Positions 45,652 to 53,799 of a stretch of 64,000 bases of DNA are shown in pieces. The stretch's first letter is position 1. Every line of letters starts with the position of its first letter. The DNA lies in NCBI RefSeq assembly GCF_000429625.1, contig NZ_AUCF01000005.1, positions 124,001 through 188,000 of the forward strand, read 5' to 3'. The translations under genes were made by a program, and so were the position numbers. The notes beneath the pieces were generated by a model that did no database searches, was not told the DNA's origin, and saw only the letters and a list, made by a program, of their open reading frames with translations. Origin of the DNA: Azospirillum halopraeferens DSM 3675. GTDB taxonomy: Bacteria > Pseudomonadota > Alphaproteobacteria > Azospirillales > Azospirillaceae.

Positions 45652-46206
45652 TCATCCGCAGGGAGGTGCGTCCGCCGCGCCGGGACTCTCCTGCGCAGCG
45701 GTCTCCCGGGTGATGACCAGTTTCCGCAGGATCGACTCCAGGATGGCGATCTCCCCGGGGTCGAGGGCTTCGAGAACGGCGTTCTCCAGAGCCATGTCCT
45801 CCCGGAAGGCCAGTTCGACGACGGCCTTGCCGGAGAGGGTCAGTTCAACCAGCGTGCTGCGCGCGTCGTCCGGATCGGGAAGACGGCGAATGAAGCCGGA
45901 CCGCTCCAGCCGGCCGAGGCGGGCGGTGAGTCCGCCGGAGGAAATCATCAGCCAGCGGTACAATTCGGTCGGGCGGAGGCGGTACGGCGGCCCGCTTCGC
46001 CGCAACGTCGCCAGCACGTCGAACTCACCGCTGTCCAGTCCGTGCTTGCGGAAGATGGCTTCGATCGGCGGGCGCAGGTTCACGGTGATCCAGCGCATGC
46101 GGCCGATGATCGCCATGGCGCGGGTGTCCAGGTCCGGAAGCTCCGCCGCCCATTGCGCACGGCGCCGATCGATGCCGTCCCGGGGTGCGGCATTTTGTCT
46201 TGACAT
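45652..46206 (-). CDS. MarR-family transcriptional regulator
   Basis: A 184-residue regulator. The winged HTH is EFDVLATLRRSGPPYRLRPTELYRWLMISSGGLTARLGRLERSGFIRRLPDPDDARST, with the wing at DPDDARST. ATG 46206 has GGAG eight bases upstream. It is divergent from an SRPBCC-family gene, and two similar palindromes overlie its own start and the spacer, which suggests autorepression and control of the neighbour. The ligand is unknown. Confidence 0.9.
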   Translation of the reverse strand: MSRQNAAPRDGIDRRRAQWAAELPDLDTRAMAIIGRMRWITVNLRPPIEAIFRKHGLDSGEFDVLATLRRSGPPYRLRPTELYRWLMISSGGLTARLGRLERSGFIRRLPDPDDARSTLVELTLSGKAVVELAFREDMALENAVLEALDPGEIAILESILRKLVITRETAAQESPGAADAPPCG

Positions 46207-46212
46207 CAAGAC
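46197..46212. promoter_or_regulatory. MarR operator, copy A
   Basis: GTCTTGACATCAAGAC: perfect seven-base arms around two bases. It overlaps the marR start codon, so binding would block its own expression. Confidence 0.65.
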
Positions 46213-46221
46213 GTCTCCATT

Positions 46222-46239
46222 TATCTTTACGTCAAGATA
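46222..46239. promoter_or_regulatory. MarR operator, copy B
   Basis: TATCTTTACGTCAAGATA is a palindrome of the same TCTTGAC/GTCAAGA type as copy A, with centres about 26 bp apart. It lies in the likely promoter of both divergent genes. Confidence 0.65.
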
Positions 46240-46326
46240 ATGCCGCCCGTCGAACGGGGCAAGGTGGCCGGACACCGGCGGCACCGGGTCGGGGAACCGA
46301 TCAACGCATCCACAGGGAGAGGTCTC

Positions 46327-46743
46327 ATGAACATCAGCGTCGAGACGACCGTCGCCGCGCCCCTCGAGACGGTCTGGCAGGCCTACACGACACCCGACGA
46401 CATCATGCGGTGGAACGCCGCATCCGCCGACTGGCACACCACCGCCGCATCGGTCGACCTGCGCGAGGGCGGCGCCTTCTCGTCGCGGATGGAGGCGAAG
46501 GACGGCAGCATGGGCTTCGACTTCGCGGGCACCTACACGAAGATCGTGCCCCTGTCGCTCATCGAGTACGAGTTCGGCGGCCGCACCGCGCAGGTCGCGT
46601 TCCTCCCGGTGCCGCAGGGCGTCACCGTCCGCGTGACCTTCGACGCCGAGACGACGCATTCCGAAGAGCAGCAGCGCGGCGGCTGGCAGGCGATCCTGGA
46701 CAATTTCGCCCGCCACGTCGAAAGCCGTCAGCCCGCCGGCTGA
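46327..46743 (+). CDS. SRPBCC (AHSA1/START-like) family protein
   Basis: A 138-residue protein starting MNISVETTVAAPLETVWQAYTTPDDIMRWNAASADWHTT, the standard SRPBCC opening, and ending GGWQAILDNFARHVES. Family members bind hydrophobic ligands or activate Hsp90-like partners; the exact role is not predictable. It has a GGAGAGG Shine-Dalgarno before ATG 46327. Control is probably by the divergent MarR regulator. Confidence 0.85.
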   Translation: MNISVETTVAAPLETVWQAYTTPDDIMRWNAASADWHTTAASVDLREGGAFSSRMEAKDGSMGFDFAGTYTKIVPLSLIEYEFGGRTAQVAFLPVPQGVTVRVTFDAETTHSEEQQRGGWQAILDNFARHVESRQPAG

Positions 46744-46779
46744 CGGACGAACCGCCGCCGGCGTCGGCTTCCGGCCACG

Positions 46780-47628
46780 TCACCCGTCCGCGGCGACCAC
46801 GGGAAGGCGCTGTTCGCCCAGACCGTCGATCCCCTGGCGCATGACCTGGCCGGGCCGGAGCCACGGGTGCGGATCACGCCCCAGGGCGACGCCGGCCGGC
46901 GTGCCGGTGGCCACCACGTCGCCGGGGCACAGCGTCATGAAGCGGCTGATGTAGGCGATCACCGCGGCCACCCCGGTGATCATGCGGGCGGTCGTGCTGT
47001 CCTGCCGGCGCACGCCGTCCACCTCCAGCCACAGGCGCAGGTTCTGCGGGTCGGGCACCTCGTCGCGGGTGACCAGCCAGGGGCCCAGGGGGCAGAAGCT
47101 GTCCGCGCTCTTGCCTTTCACCCACTGCCCGGTTCCTTCGAGCTGGAAGGCGCGCTCCGACACGTCGTTGACCACGCAATAGCCGGCGACGTGGTCGAGC
47201 GCCGAATCGGCGCTGACGCGCCGCGCCGTGGTGCCGATCACCACCCCCAGTTCCACCTCCCAGTCCACCTTGGCGGCGCCGGGGGGCAGCACGACCGGAT
47301 CGGTCGGCCCGCTGATGGCGCTGGTGGCCTTCATGAACACCACCGGCTCCGCCGGCACGCCCAGGCCGGTCTCCTCGGCGTGGCAATGATAGTTCAGGCC
47401 GACGCAGACCACCTTGGAAACCCCCGTCACCGGCGGCCCCAGCCGGACGTCCCCGGGAACCGCGGGCAGACGCCCCGCGTCCAGTCCGCGCAACCGGTCG
47501 AGCGCGGCGTCCGACAGTTCGCCCGGCCCGATGTCATGGATCACCCCCGACAGGTCGCGGAGGGTGCCGGTGGCGTCGAGCAGGCCCGGGCGTTCCAGGC
47601 CCGGCGGGCCATACCTTAGTAGCTTCAT
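46780..47628 (-). CDS. Fumarylacetoacetate hydrolase family protein
   Basis: A 282-residue FAH-fold enzyme. Metal and catalytic motifs are VCVGLNYHCHAEETG, the Glu pair DWEVELGVVIG, and YCVVNDVSERAFQ; the late TGTPAGVALGRDP is typical. It probably acts on a C-C bond of a beta-diketone or a 2-oxo acid, as decarboxylase, hydratase or hydrolase, but the substrate cannot be read from the sequence. ATG 47628 follows AAGGAAG. It is a single gene, divergent from the next one. Confidence 0.88.
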   Translation of the reverse strand: MKLLRYGPPGLERPGLLDATGTLRDLSGVIHDIGPGELSDAALDRLRGLDAGRLPAVPGDVRLGPPVTGVSKVVCVGLNYHCHAEETGLGVPAEPVVFMKATSAISGPTDPVVLPPGAAKVDWEVELGVVIGTTARRVSADSALDHVAGYCVVNDVSERAFQLEGTGQWVKGKSADSFCPLGPWLVTRDEVPDPQNLRLWLEVDGVRRQDSTTARMITGVAAVIAYISRFMTLCPGDVVATGTPAGVALGRDPHPWLRPGQVMRQGIDGLGEQRLPVVAADG

Positions 47629-47766
47629 AGGGTATCTTCCTTCGGCGTGGCGCGATGCGGTAACATGACGGTGAAGTCCGGCGGAGGTCCGGGTTGGCCC
47701 CGTTCCCCCCTGCCGTGGATTGATGTACGCTCTTCCCCGTCGGGGAAAACCAGACCGGAGGCGGTC

Positions 47767-48222
47767 ATGCCCGTTATGCGCCGTTATCTCGTCCGGGAGG
47801 AATCGGGCCGGCTCGTCGATCTGCCGAGCCGGGCCTTCGACCATGCCGACGACGGCGTGGCCCCCATCCCCGCGTTCGCCGGACGTTGCGTGGACCTGGT
47901 GTCGGCCATCGTCGTCGCCGAACAGGGGGCGCAGCCCCATGTGGCCGAGGTGGCCTTCACCAAGCTCTATTTCGACGACTCGGGCTTCATCGACGCGCGC
48001 AAGCGCGAGCGCATGATCCGTCTGATGCTGGAGAGCTGCGCGGACCGCCGCTGCCGTTCGCCGGAGACGCCCGGCTGCGGCGACCTCAACCGCCGCGCCT
48101 TCGCCGCCCGCTCCGAGCTGGCGCGGGAGTTCGGCTGGCAACCCGGCCCGGCCGAGGTGAATGAGGTGCTGCACCGCCTGGACCTGCGCGGCGCCGGCGC
48201 CACGGCCGCCACCGTCCACTGA
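47767..48222 (+). CDS. Conserved-looking protein, function unknown
   Basis: A 151-residue protein starting MPVMRRYLVREESGRLVDLPSRAFDHADDG. A GGAGG Shine-Dalgarno supports ATG 47767. The mid-part (VDLVSAIVVAEQGAQPHVAEVAFTKLYFDDSGFIDARKRERMIRLMLESC) is well ordered; no membrane segment. Cys-rich stretch ESCADRRCRSPETPGC could bind a metal. I recognise no family. Confidence 0.65.
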   Translation: MPVMRRYLVREESGRLVDLPSRAFDHADDGVAPIPAFAGRCVDLVSAIVVAEQGAQPHVAEVAFTKLYFDDSGFIDARKRERMIRLMLESCADRRCRSPETPGCGDLNRRAFAARSELAREFGWQPGPAEVNEVLHRLDLRGAGATAATVH

Positions 48223-48341
48223 CGGCACGTCCACCGGCGGTGCTTGCGACCTTTCGGTGACGGTTGCCGAATCCCGTTCCACCTCGGGCGGAAATCCCCT
48301 ATGCCGTCGGCTGCCCCGTTCCCGCACCCGCCGGTTCTTCC

Positions 48342-48668
48342 ATGCCCCGTTCCGCCGCCGCTCCGCGCCTGACCTTCGCCCGCGCGCGCACGCGGCTGCT
48401 GGTCGGGTTGGGATGGGTCATCATCGCCATCGGCGTGATCATCACCCCGATCCCGGGGCCCGGCGGCGTGCCGGTCGCCTTCGTCGGCGGCCTGCTGGTG
48501 CTGCGCCACTCCCCCGACTCCCGCCGCCTGTTCGTGCGCATGAAGAAGCGTCATCCCCGGTTCCTGGCACCCTTCGAGCGCATCCGCACCTTCTTCCGCC
48601 GCCGCCGCCAGCGGATCGCCGCGACCGGACGGGCCCGGGGGTTTCCGGCCGTCGTGGGCCAACGCTGA
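48342..48668 (+). CDS. Small membrane protein, PGPGW-like
   Basis: A 108-residue protein with one or two hydrophobic segments: TRLLVGLGWVIIAIGVIITPIPGPGGVPVAFVGGLLVL. The PIPGPGG turn followed by a helix resembles the PGPGW family of small transmembrane proteins of unknown role. The C-terminus is strongly basic (RIRTFFRRRRQR). ATG 48342 has no strong Shine-Dalgarno; an upstream in-frame ATG at 48264 gives a less natural N-terminus. Confidence 0.55.
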   Translation: MPRSAAAPRLTFARARTRLLVGLGWVIIAIGVIITPIPGPGGVPVAFVGGLLVLRHSPDSRRLFVRMKKRHPRFLAPFERIRTFFRRRRQRIAATGRARGFPAVVGQR

Positions 48669-48713
48669 CCGGAGCGGGGGAGGACGGGCGGTGAATTTAT
48701 GCGCTTCCTGGAC

Positions 48714-48730
48714 GTACGCGTGACGCGTAC
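48714..48730. promoter_or_regulatory. 17-bp perfect palindrome before the two-gene HTH module
   Basis: GTACGCGTGACGCGTAC has eight-base perfect arms around one G. It ends nine bases before the ATG of the 103-residue gene and overlaps the probable -10 region (ACCATAT at 48729-48735). This is the position expected of an autorepressor site, and the HTH protein encoded by the second gene is the obvious candidate binder. Confidence 0.7.
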
Positions 48731-48739
48731 CATATCGGC

Positions 48740-49051
48740 ATGTGGACCGTCGACGATGTCACCGTGGACCTTGATGAGGCGGAGTGGCCGGTGGTCATCA
48801 TCACCGTCACGACCCCGGCCGGAACGCTGCGGATCGCCGGCAACGTGACGGTGGAGAAGGATGTGCTGGTCATCGACCAGGCCCACGTTGAAGGATTATC
48901 GCCGGGTGCTTTGGGGCGGTCGGGACTAAACGTCGTTGGCCGCAAGGTGATGGAGATTGCCAATGTCCGGGAAGTTGTCATTCAGGGAGCAACTCGAACG
49001 ACGGGAAAACACAGGGGCCGAGTGCCGAGCTGCATCCGATTCCCCCGTTAG
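48740..49051 (+). CDS. First gene of a two-gene HTH module, function unknown
   Basis: A 103-residue protein, beta-rich (WPVVIITVTTPAGTLRIAGNVTVEKDVLVID), then HVEGLSPGALGRSGLNVVGRKVMEIANVREVVIQG and a basic end GATRTTGKHRGRVPSC. No Shine-Dalgarno precedes ATG 48740, and the apparent -10 lies about 7-12 nt upstream, so the message may be leaderless. The 3' 89 bases overlap the next gene in another frame. The layout (small protein, then HTH protein, palindrome in front) resembles a toxin-antitoxin operon, but I cannot place this protein in a toxin family. Confidence 0.6.
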   Translation: MWTVDDVTVDLDEAEWPVVIITVTTPAGTLRIAGNVTVEKDVLVIDQAHVEGLSPGALGRSGLNVVGRKVMEIANVREVVIQGATRTTGKHRGRVPSCIRFPR

Positions 49052-49460
49052 TGTGGTTCTGCGGCTCTGCGGGGAGGTTCAGCATCCCGTCACGTTGATC
49101 CAAACTCTGGCGTCCTGGGGACCGGGGCTCCGCAAGTCCCATGAGATCGTCACCCGGCTGGTTGCCGGGGAAAGGGTGCCGGTGCTGTTGGCGAACGCTC
49201 CGGAGCCGGTCGAAGTCATCTCCACCCTGGCCCGGCTGGGTGTCGCGGTGAACGTCCCGCACCCACCGGCGGCCGTCGACGTGAAAGCGATCCGGGCCAA
49301 GCTCGGACTGTCCCAGAAGGAGTTCGCGGCCCGGTTCTGCTTTGACGTCGGTTCCGTACAGAACTGGGAACAGGGGCGGTATATCCCCGATCCCCCGACC
49401 CGCATCCTCCTCAAGGTCATCGAACAGCACCCCGAGGCCGTCGAGGACGTGCTGGGGTAG
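48963..49460 (+). CDS. XRE-type HTH protein with an N-terminal domain resembling ribosomal L7/L12 C-terminal fold
   Basis: A 165-residue protein. The C-terminal HTH is VDVKAIRAKLGLSQKEFAARFCFDVGSVQNWEQGRYIPDPPTRILL (about residues 98-145), as in HigA/NadS-type antitoxins. Before it, PVTLIQTLASWGPGLRKSHEIVTRLVAGERVPVLLANAPEPVEVISTLARLGVAVNV has the spacing of an L7/L12 C-terminal or ClpS-like domain. ATG 48963 (GGAG seven bases upstream) lies inside the previous gene; GTG 49053 just after that gene's stop is an alternative without a Shine-Dalgarno. It probably binds the palindrome at 48714-48730. Confidence 0.75.
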   Translation: MSGKLSFREQLERRENTGAECRAASDSPVSVVLRLCGEVQHPVTLIQTLASWGPGLRKSHEIVTRLVAGERVPVLLANAPEPVEVISTLARLGVAVNVPHPPAAVDVKAIRAKLGLSQKEFAARFCFDVGSVQNWEQGRYIPDPPTRILLKVIEQHPEAVEDVLG

Positions 49461-49654
49461 AGGGACAGCGGGGAATCCCGAACAGGCCGACCCCGGGCCG
49501 GCAAGGCCCGGCGGACGAGTGTCGTTCATCTTGACGCCCCGCGTCGGCGGGCGTTCTATCCTCGCTCGAAGTCGGGTGGGGGCTGCATCGGTCCGGCCGG
49601 TCGCCGATCCGTCGCCACGGACCCCACCTCGCCCAACCACACCGGCGGTGTTCG

Positions 49655-50839
49655 ATGCAGACGTCCGATAAGCCGACGGGGACCTACCCGGGTCGGCGGG
49701 AGCTTGACCTCCCGGTAACCATCTTCGAGGTGATGTCGCGCCTGTCGGAGGAGCACGGCGCCATCAACCTGGGCCAGGGCTTTCCCGATGACCGCGGTCC
49801 GGCCGACGTGCTGGAGGCGGCGGCGGCGGCGCTGCTGGAGGGCTGGAACCAATACCCGTCGATGATGGGCACGCCGGAGCTGCGCCGGGCGGTGGCCGAG
49901 CACGGGCGGCGCTTCTACGGCCTGGACCTGGACTGGAAGACCGAGACGATGGTCACCTCCGGCGCCACCGAGGCGCTGACCGCCTGCCTGCTCGGCCTGA
50001 TCGAGCCGGGCGACGAGGTGGTCCTGTTCCAGCCCATGTACGACAGCTACCTGCCCATCGTCCGGCTGGCCGGCGGCGTTCCCCGTTTCGTCACCCTGAC
50101 GGGCCCGGACTGGAGCTTCAGCCGCGCCGACCTGGAGGCGGCCTTCTCGGCGAAGACCAAGCTGGTGGTGATCAACGACCCGCTGAACCCCGCCGCCAAG
50201 GTCTACACCCGCGCCGAGCTGGAACTGCTGGCGGAGTTCGTGCTGCGGTTCGACGCCTACGCCGTCTGCGACGAGGTGTACGAGCACATCGTCTTCGACG
50301 GACGTGCCCACATCCCGCTGATGACCCTGCCGGGCATGCGCGAGCGCTGCCTGAAGATCGGCTCGGCCGGCAAGACCTTCTCGCTGACGGGCTGGAAGGT
50401 CGGCTACGTCAGCGCCGCTCCCCACCTGCTGCAACCGGTGGCGAAGGCGCACCAGTTCCTCACCTTCACCACGCCGCCCAACCTGCAGACCGCCGTCGCC
50501 TACGGGCTGGGCAAGGACGACGCCTATTTCGCCGGGCTGGCGGCGACGCTCGGGGCCAAGCGCGACCGGCTGTCCGCCGGCCTCGCCGCCGCCGGGCTGG
50601 AGGTGCTGCCCTCGGCCGGCACCTACTTCGTCACCGCCGACATCCGCGCCACCGGCTTCGACGGCGACGACCGGGCGTTCTGCCGCTGGCTGACGGCCGA
50701 AGCCGGGGTGGCCGCCATACCGGTCAGCGCCTTCTATGTGGAGAACGCCCCCGCCACGGTCATCCGCTTCTGCTTCAGCAAGTCCGACGCGGTGCTGGAC
50801 GAGGCGGTCGCCCGCCTCGCCCGCCGCTTCCGGCGGTAG
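49655..50839 (+). CDS. Class I aminotransferase, kynurenine/glutamine transaminase-like
   Basis: A 394-residue PLP aminotransferase. It shows INLGQGFPDDRGP, YPSMMGTPELRRAVAEH, the Asp/Tyr region DAYAVCDEVYEHIVF, and the pyridoxal lysine in GSAGKTFSLTGWKVGY. These match the group that includes kynurenine-oxoglutarate transaminase, glutamine transaminase K and YbdL. The window also encodes kynurenine synthesis from tryptophan, so kynurenine is a plausible substrate, but methionine or glutamine are just as likely. The 194 bp spacer upstream shows nothing notable. Confidence 0.88.
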   Translation: MQTSDKPTGTYPGRRELDLPVTIFEVMSRLSEEHGAINLGQGFPDDRGPADVLEAAAAALLEGWNQYPSMMGTPELRRAVAEHGRRFYGLDLDWKTETMVTSGATEALTACLLGLIEPGDEVVLFQPMYDSYLPIVRLAGGVPRFVTLTGPDWSFSRADLEAAFSAKTKLVVINDPLNPAAKVYTRAELELLAEFVLRFDAYAVCDEVYEHIVFDGRAHIPLMTLPGMRERCLKIGSAGKTFSLTGWKVGYVSAAPHLLQPVAKAHQFLTFTTPPNLQTAVAYGLGKDDAYFAGLAATLGAKRDRLSAGLAAAGLEVLPSAGTYFVTADIRATGFDGDDRAFCRWLTAEAGVAAIPVSAFYVENAPATVIRFCFSKSDAVLDEAVARLARRFRR

Positions 50840-50855
50840 GTGGGCGCCGGCCGCC

Positions 50856-52868
50856 CTACTCCGCCGCGCGCCGCGTCGCGTCGGCGGCGCCCTGCCCCGC
50901 CGTCGCGCGGATGTCGTCGAGGGCGCGGCTGACCACCGAACGCAGCGAATCCGCCTGCTGCGACAGGGTGCGGCCGGCGTCGAGCACATCGCCCGACGCG
51001 CTGCCGGTCTGCTGCACGGCGGCGGTGACGGTGGCGATGTTGGTGGACACCTGGCGCGTGCCCTCGGCCGCCTGCTCCACGTTGCGGGCGATCTCGGCGG
51101 TGGCGGCGCCCTGCTCCTCGATGGCGGAGGCGATGGCGGTGGTCACCTCGCTCATGTGGCTGATGGTGCGGCCCACCTCGGCGATCGCCGTCACCGCCTC
51201 GTCGGTGCTGCCCTGGACGGCGGCGATCTGCGCCGCGATGTCGTCGGTCGCTTTGGCCGCCTGGTTGGCCAGGTTCTTCACCTCCCCGGCGACCACAGCG
51301 AAGCCCTTGCCGGCTTCGCCGGCGCGCGCCGCCTCGATGGTGGCGTTCAGCGCCAGCAGGTTGGTCTGGGCGGCAATCTCGGTGATGAACCGCACCACCT
51401 CGCCGATCTTCTCCACAGACCGCACCAGGGCGGCGATGCGTTCATTGGCACGGTCGGCGTCCTGAACCGCCGAGGCGGCGATGGTCGACGACCGGGTCAC
51501 TTGCCGGCCGATCTCGGCAATGGAGGAGGACAGCTCGGTCGTCGCCGCGGAGACGGTCTGCACGTTGACTGACGCCTCGCGCGCCGCGGAGGCAACGGCG
51601 GTGGCGCCGCCGGCCGCCTGATCCACGGTGCGGGCCATGGTTTCCGCCGTGTCCAGCATGCCGCGCGAGGCCGTGGCGATGCCCTCGGCCACCTGGCCGA
51701 GGTTGCTCTCCAGCCCGTCGGCGATGCGCCGCACCACCGCGCACCGCTCCGCCTCCGAGCGCAGGCGCATGGCCTCCTGCGCGGCGTGCAGTTCCCGGTT
51801 TTCCTCGGCGTTGCGCTTGAACACGGCGACCGCCCGCGCCATCGCGCCGATCTCGTCGCCGCGCTCCGTCGCCGGAACCGCCAGCGTCAGGTCACCGGCG
51901 GCCAGCCCGTTCATGACCTTCGCCATACCGTGCAGCGGCCGGCTGATGGAGCGCGCCATCAGCCACGCCAGCCCCAACCCGACCACCAGCACGGCGCCGC
52001 CGATCGCCAGGGCGGTGTTGCGGGCCGCCGCGAACTGGGCCGCGAACTCGCTGGTGTCCATCAGGATCTCGACCACTGCGGCCGGCTTGCCGGAGTAGTC
52101 GGGCATGGCCGCGATCAGGGCGGCGTAGGGAACGCCGCCCACCACCGCACGGCGGACCGGCGCCTCACCGGCCAGAGCCGCGCGGCGGTCGGCGTCGTTG
52201 GCCAGCGACATCTCGGTGGTGGCGGCCAGCCGCTTGAAGGCGCCGTCCGGCTGCTCGATGGCGACGACGGCGTCGACGCCGAAGCGGGTCTTGAGTTCGT
52301 CGACGAAGCTGCGGCCGAAGTCCATCCCGAACTCGACCGTGCCGGCATGGCGCCCGTCCGGAGCCGTCACCGGCACCACCGAGCGCACGCCCAGACCCGC
52401 CACGCCCTTCTCCAGCCCGAGCGCCGGCGCTCGGGCCGCGTTGGCGGCCACCACGGTGGAGCGGAAGGAGGACAGGTCATCGCCGAACTTCTGCGGCATG
52501 TGGAGACGCAGCCATGAGGTCGCCGGCGGCGTGTGGAACTGGAACTGCTCGACCCCGTAGCCGCTCTTCAGGCGCGTGAAGGGCTCCAGGAACATCGCGG
52601 CGACACGGTCGCGGTCGCCGTCGGCGAAGGCCGACCGCGCCTCGGGCATGGCGGCGACGAAGGTCGCGAGCGCCGCGCCGGTGGTGGTGCGCATGGCCGT
52701 CACGGCGTTGAGCGCGTGCAGATAGCCGTTCAGCTCGCGCTCCTCAGCCCGCTGCGTCGCCCGCGACAGGTTGTCGAGCATGACCGGAACCAGGACCGCG
52801 ACGGTGAGGCACAGCAGGGTGGCGAACGCCAGTGCGACACGGATCTTGATGGATAGTTTGGCGAACAT
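50856..52868 (-). CDS. Methyl-accepting chemotaxis protein with dCache_3-like sensor
   Basis: A 670-residue chemoreceptor. First membrane helix about 12-30; a periplasmic sensor with [28 protein letters not shown] and [28 protein letters not shown], as in double-Cache sensors; second helix about 290-310; HAMP ([21 protein letters not shown]); then the signalling tip [43 protein letters not shown]. No CheR-binding pentapeptide at the C-terminus (TRRAAE). ATG 52868 has AGGAGG upstream. Convergent with the aminotransferase gene by 16 bp. Confidence 0.93.
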   Translation of the reverse strand: MFAKLSIKIRVALAFATLLCLTVAVLVPVMLDNLSRATQRAEERELNGYLHALNAVTAMRTTTGAALATFVAAMPEARSAFADGDRDRVAAMFLEPFTRLKSGYGVEQFQFHTPPATSWLRLHMPQKFGDDLSSFRSTVVAANAARAPALGLEKGVAGLGVRSVVPVTAPDGRHAGTVEFGMDFGRSFVDELKTRFGVDAVVAIEQPDGAFKRLAATTEMSLANDADRRAALAGEAPVRRAVVGGVPYAALIAAMPDYSGKPAAVVEILMDTSEFAAQFAAARNTALAIGGAVLVVGLGLAWLMARSISRPLHGMAKVMNGLAAGDLTLAVPATERGDEIGAMARAVAVFKRNAEENRELHAAQEAMRLRSEAERCAVVRRIADGLESNLGQVAEGIATASRGMLDTAETMARTVDQAAGGATAVASAAREASVNVQTVSAATTELSSSIAEIGRQVTRSSTIAASAVQDADRANERIAALVRSVEKIGEVVRFITEIAAQTNLLALNATIEAARAGEAGKGFAVVAGEVKNLANQAAKATDDIAAQIAAVQGSTDEAVTAIAEVGRTISHMSEVTTAIASAIEEQGAATAEIARNVEQAAEGTRQVSTNIATVTAAVQQTGSASGDVLDAGRTLSQQADSLRSVVSRALDDIRATAGQGAADATRRAAE

Positions 52869-53023
52869 GACACACCTCCTGTGCGCCGTCACCCGACCGG
52901 CGGCCATGGCCGCCGGGACCTCACATGTGCTTCAATCTCGAAGTGTGGGCGTCGGACGGGTACAACGGCGATGCAAATTCGACATGGCGGGACAGCGTTC
53001 CAATCATACTCTTCTAATGCACG

Positions 53024-53770
53024 TCATTGTTCCATGTCATTGTTCATCCCTTCGACGGAGGAGGACGGGGTTGAGGCGGAGGGATCCCCGTACCCCATGG
53101 CCCGCATCTTCCGCGCAACCCTGGCGATCTCATCGGGCGGCAGGATCGTCGGGCTGCCCAGGCTGAGGGCGTAGACGTACTGGCGCGCCAGGGCTTCGAC
53201 CTCCACGGCGAGCGCCAGCGCCGCCTTCAGGGAGCGGCCCAGCACAACCATGCCGTGATTGCCCAGCAGGCAGGCCAACCGTCCCTCCAGCGCTTCAAGC
53301 GCGTGATCCGACAGTTCCTGCGTCCCGAAGGTGGCGTACGGCGCACATCGAATCGAATCACCGCCGGCCAGGGCCACCATGTAATGGAAGGCGGGGATGC
53401 CGCGCCCGTGCACCGCGAGCGCCGTGGCGAAGGTGGGATGGGCGTGCAGCACCACATCCACGTCCGGCCGCGCCGCCAGGACGTCGCGGTGGATGCGCCA
53501 CTCCGACGACGGTCGCCGCAGGCTCTCGTACCGGCCGTCGAAACCCATGGCGACGATGTCGCGCGGGCGCATCTCGTCGTAGGGCAGGCCCGACGGCGTG
53601 ACCAGGAAGCCGTCTCCGGCGCGCGCCGACAGGTTTCCCGATGCCCCCTGGTTGATGCCGCTCCGGTTCATGGCCAGGCAGGTGTCCACCATGGCGCGGC
53701 GCAGGGAACGGTGGGTCACGGTCATGGGCGGGGTCCGCAGCGTGTCGGGGCTCGCACCGGAGGAAGCCAT
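53024..53770 (-). CDS. Class II aldolase/adducin family protein (fuculose-phosphate aldolase-like)
   Basis: About 248 residues. Zinc ligands are seen in VVLHAHPTFATAL (HAH) and LLGNHGMVVLG, with the phosphate/active-site region INQGASGNLSARAGDGFLVTPSG. It probably splits a sugar or sugar-acid phosphate into two carbonyl compounds. The start is uncertain: ATG 53770 or ATG 53725 (MTVTHRSLRRAM), both with weak Shine-Dalgarno. No sugar genes are adjacent. It follows the formate dehydrogenase locus in the same direction by 29 bp. Confidence 0.85.
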   Translation of the reverse strand: MASSGASPDTLRTPPMTVTHRSLRRAMVDTCLAMNRSGINQGASGNLSARAGDGFLVTPSGLPYDEMRPRDIVAMGFDGRYESLRRPSSEWRIHRDVLAARPDVDVVLHAHPTFATALAVHGRGIPAFHYMVALAGGDSIRCAPYATFGTQELSDHALEALEGRLACLLGNHGMVVLGRSLKAALALAVEVEALARQYVYALSLGSPTILPPDEIARVARKMRAMGYGDPSASTPSSSVEGMNNDMEQ

Positions 53771-53799
53771 GCCGGCCCGCACCGGTCAAGGCCGGCCCG

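Noticed and set aside
48740..49051. Calling the 103-residue protein a known toxin (RelE, HigB or PIN type)
   Set aside because: It lacks the length pattern and catalytic residues of these families; only the operon layout suggests a toxin.
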